This document shows positions 6,731 through 9,204 of a stretch of DNA of 9,204 nucleotides, piece by piece. The notes beneath the pieces are model-generated. The model was not told where the DNA came from. It saw only the letters and a program-made list of their open reading frames with translations, and ran no database searches. Every line of letters begins with the position of its first letter. Within the stretch, counting starts at the first letter, position 1. The stretch covers positions 1-9,204 of the forward strand of contig JAIDVA010000306.1 in the NCBI GenBank assembly GCA_029059925.1, given 5' to 3'. This stretch comes from Eubacterium sp. GTDB taxonomy: Bacteria; Bacillota; Clostridia; Oscillospirales; Acutalibacteraceae. Made by a program: the position numbers and the translations under genes.

Positions 6731-9175
6731 TTATTTATTCTTTTTGTCAGATTTTTTCTGTGCTTTTTCAGCCTTGAGCTTTTCCTTCATTGCCTTTTGC
6801 TCAGCTTCAAGAGCCTTTGCCTTTTCCTCCTCAATGCGCATTGCTTCGTCATAACGGGCCTTAGCCTCATCATACATTGCCTTGATATCCTCATAATGCT
6901 CATAGTTTTCAGCCTGTGTCAAAAGTTTTTTAGCATCAATATATGGCTTGGCAAGTCTGTTATAATAAGAGTTTTCATCTGTTGCCTTTTTAATATCGGC
7001 ATCAATTACCTTTTTCTCTTCCCTAAGCTTTTCAAGCTGAGCCTTTATAGATGCAATCTCTGCCTGATTCTTTGCTTTTTTAGCTGATGACAGCTTATCC
7101 TCAAGCTCGGTACGAGCTTCAAGGTTATTATCCTCACGTTCAAAAAGAGTTTCAAAAATCTTAACATCAAACTCTTCTATTCTGCCATTGTGCTTAGCCT
7201 CAATCTGCTTTTTGCTGTAAATTCTTGCCTTGGCAGATTCAATTGCAGAAGAGCGCTCTTCCTTTTCTATCTTGTTCGTCTTTGGCATTGCCTTTGCAGC
7301 AGCAAGAACAGAATTAAGCTTATCCATAGAATCAGATGTCAAACCGTCGAGTCCTGCCTCGTAGAGAGCCTTTGCTTCGCTCAGCTTATACTGCCACTGA
7401 GGTGAAGAAAATTTATTAACCTCTTCCATAACAATTTTGGAGATTTCAATATTTTCATTAAATTCAATTGCTTCTTTGAGCTCTTTTTTAGCAGACTTTT
7501 TATCCGCTTTATTGCCTGCCTTCTTAACTGCAGCCTTCATAGAATCAATGTCTTTTGGCTGTGCAGCAGCAAGCTCGCTTGACTCCTCAATCATTTCGAT
7601 TGTTGAAACGATATCTTTATCGTTCAGAACACCGTTGCCATAGTCCTCAAACATTGCACGAAGCTGTAGCACCTTAACAATACTGCGCTGACGCAGCTCT
7701 GTCATGTCATAGAAGAAATATGGAATAAAGTTAAGCACAGCACCAACAACCGAAAGAATAACGATTACTGAAAATACCGATTTAAAAATATCGTTAATAT
7801 ACAAAACATTATACGGTGAATTCATAACATCTTCGAGTGACTTGCCTGTAATAGCAACGATTTCATCTGCACGTGAAGCAAGTATTTTTTCATTAATACC
7901 AAGCTTTTCATAAACTGCAGGAACAATACCGCTCGTTGCCATTGTGATTACAGTACCTATAAGACCGACAGTAGAGAACATACCATCAATTCTCTCACCC
8001 GTTATATACTGCTGATAATCACGGATATCAGCATTAACAGCAGGGCTGAGAATTACACCAAAAGAGGTCATAAGGTAGTTACCGAAAAGTACAATTGCAA
8101 TATAAACAATCATCTTTGCAGGCTCTGCCTGAACAACAGGATAGAGGAATGCAAGGAAAATTGCATTAACGAGATTTGTAACAATAAGTACCTTTTTCTT
8201 ACCCCATTTTCTGATAGCAAACGGAGCAGCAAGCATACCCCAAAGGTTAGCATTTGCAACAACCATAGTAACAATAGTGTATACACCTGCACTGATTCCG
8301 TTTTCATTGTGATACTGATAGCACCACTGAAGCATATTGCCGTATGTATTCTCTAAAAATCCTACCCAGCCGGCAAGTGAGATAACCCAGAAAAGCTTGT
8401 TCTTTGCAACTGCTCTGATTGCATCAAAGAACTTAATCTGTACAACATGGGTACGTGCCTGAACAATTTTTTCCTGTGTATTTGCGAAGATGTATACGGC
8501 ACAGATTACACCGATAATTGCAAAAGGCGGATATAAAATTCTGTACAGCTTCATATCATAAAGGTCGCCGTTGGTTGCAACCTGAGCTACAAGCGGAAGA
8601 ACTGCAGTAGCAATTGACGGAGCAAGTGAATAAACAACAGATTTAATAGTTAATACATCTGCACGCTCCTGTGTATCAGGTGAAAGCACCATAATAAGAT
8701 TCTCATATGAATCATAAAAGAACATATAGAAAAACTGGAAGCCTACATTAAATAAAAGAACTATAACAGCCTTTATAATCTGATTTGAGATTTTTTCATA
8801 TGGCACCATAACCATACCCACAACAAGCAGACATGACGGCAATGCCATTGAAAGCATATAAGGTCTGTATTTACCCTTTTTACTGCGCGCATTGTCGATA
8901 ATATTAGCCCTTATCGCCGTTGCAGGAAATGAAATAATTATTGAAATAACATAAATTACATACATTATTGTCGGCGAAATACCGATTGCGTTACCTATAA
9001 TTACATTTGTTGTGCTGAGCATAAGCTGCTGAACACAATAAATTAAAAAGTATATACCTATACCACCGAAGGAATAGGCAAAAATTTCCTTAAATGGCAT
9101 ATATCGCCCAGGCATAGGTCTTTTCCAATAAACCTTAGCGTCTGAGACTGTTTTTTTAATCTGACTAATATCCAC
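6731..9175 (-). CDS. MelB/GPH-like MFS transporter with long C-terminal coiled-coil extension
   Basis: This 814-residue protein is a sugar transporter of the glycoside-pentoside-hexuronide (MelB-like) branch of the major facilitator superfamily, fused to a large hydrophilic tail. Twelve hydrophobic helices can be placed at about 31-55, 67-90, 106-124, 132-154, 176-198, 212-231, 260-280, 295-322, 327-348, 353-378, 395-420 and 462-488. The loop after helix 2, DNARSKKGKYRPYM (94-107), is the family signature. Residues from about 500 to 814 are rich in Lys, Glu and Ala, with heptad-like runs (about 640-730 and 755-810), and should lie in the cytoplasm. GPH proteins usually have 450-500 residues, so this tail is extra. 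Aligned by eye with E. coli MelB, the cation-site residues Asp55 and Asp59 correspond to Ser82 and Thr86. The start is GTG, supported by GAGGGGGA upstream and an in-frame TGA just before it. It is followed by a fucosidase gene, so a fucosylated glycoside is a likely substrate (inference). Confidence 0.85.
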   Translation of the reverse strand: MDISQIKKTVSDAKVYWKRPMPGRYMPFKEIFAYSFGGIGIYFLIYCVQQLMLSTTNVIIGNAIGISPTIMYVIYVISIIISFPATAIRANIIDNARSKKGKYRPYMLSMALPSCLLVVGMVMVPYEKISNQIIKAVIVLLFNVGFQFFYMFFYDSYENLIMVLSPDTQERADVLTIKSVVYSLAPSIATAVLPLVAQVATNGDLYDMKLYRILYPPFAIIGVICAVYIFANTQEKIVQARTHVVQIKFFDAIRAVAKNKLFWVISLAGWVGFLENTYGNMLQWCYQYHNENGISAGVYTIVTMVVANANLWGMLAAPFAIRKWGKKKVLIVTNLVNAIFLAFLYPVVQAEPAKMIVYIAIVLFGNYLMTSFGVILSPAVNADIRDYQQYITGERIDGMFSTVGLIGTVITMATSGIVPAVYEKLGINEKILASRADEIVAITGKSLEDVMNSPYNVLYINDIFKSVFSVIVILSVVGAVLNFIPYFFYDMTELRQRSIVKVLQLRAMFEDYGNGVLNDKDIVSTIEMIEESSELAAAQPKDIDSMKAAVKKAGNKADKKSAKKELKEAIEFNENIEISKIVMEEVNKFSSPQWQYKLSEAKALYEAGLDGLTSDSMDKLNSVLAAAKAMPKTNKIEKEERSSAIESAKARIYSKKQIEAKHNGRIEEFDVKIFETLFEREDNNLEARTELEDKLSSAKKAKNQAEIASIKAQLEKLREEKKVIDADIKKATDENSYYNRLAKPYIDAKKLLTQAENYEHYEDIKAMYDEAKARYDEAMRIEEEKAKALEAEQKAMKEKLKAEKAQKKSDKKNK

Positions 9176-9181
9176 AATAAA

Positions 9182-9189
9182 TCCCCCTC
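9182..9189 (-). promoter_or_regulatory. Ribosome binding site for the transporter GTG start
   Basis: On the minus strand GAGGGGGA precedes the GTG at 9175 by six bases. An in-frame TGA overlaps this site (9190 down to 9188), so the reading frame cannot extend further upstream. The promoter must lie beyond the right edge of the window. Confidence 0.7.
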
Positions 9190-9204
9190 AATGCAGATTA
9201 ACAT

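Noticed and set aside
6797..7643. Plus-strand open frames opposite the transporter's coiled-coil tail.
   Set aside because: Their hydrophobic, leucine-rich translations are the expected antisense of a lysine/glutamate/alanine-rich sequence; they have no credible start signals.

Overview
The window looks like chromosomal DNA from a low-GC, Gram-positive gut-type bacterium, most likely a member of the class Clostridia (Ruminococcus/Oscillospiraceae-like). This is inferred from the AT-rich codon use, the purine-rich Shine-Dalgarno sites, the near-consensus sigma-A-type promoters and the signal-less (cytoplasmic) glycoside hydrolases. I cannot name the species. I see no rRNA, tRNA, CRISPR array, insertion sequence or phage gene.

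Layout. Bases 1-135 are a control region with two back-to-back promoters. One fires leftward out of the window (3-30, minus strand) and one rightward (49-77, plus strand). The rightward promoter serves a two-gene unit: a large (alpha/alpha)6-barrel glycoside hydrolase of the GH63/MGH1-like group (136-2832), then, 34 bases later, a calcineurin-like metallophosphoesterase with a C-terminal membrane anchor (2867-4537). A third plus-strand gene (4615-5286) encodes a small four-helix GtrA-like membrane protein. It has its own strong extended -10 promoter (4545-4573) and ends at a textbook intrinsic terminator (5306-5337).

From the right, a minus-strand pair converges on this terminator. The first gene (9175 down to 6731) encodes an 814-residue MelB/GPH-like transporter with an extra C-terminal region of about 300 residues, charged and largely coiled coil. 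The second (6710 down to 5358) encodes a GH29 alpha-L-fucosidase. Only 20 bases separate them and both start with GTG, so they are almost certainly co-transcribed. The promoter lies beyond the right edge.

How they may work together. The minus-strand pair reads as a compact uptake-and-cleave module: the transporter would bring in a small fucosylated glycoside and the cytoplasmic fucosidase would release L-fucose. The plus-strand pair adds a second cytoplasmic hydrolase of unknown sugar specificity, apparently expressed together with a membrane-tethered phosphoesterase. The GtrA-like protein could move lipid-linked sugars, but nothing in the window ties it to the others.

The most unusual points are the transporter's long coiled-coil tail together with apparent loss of the MelB cation-site aspartates, the Asn-to-Thr change in the phosphoesterase GNHD motif, and the symmetric divergent promoter whose -35 boxes form an inverted repeat.
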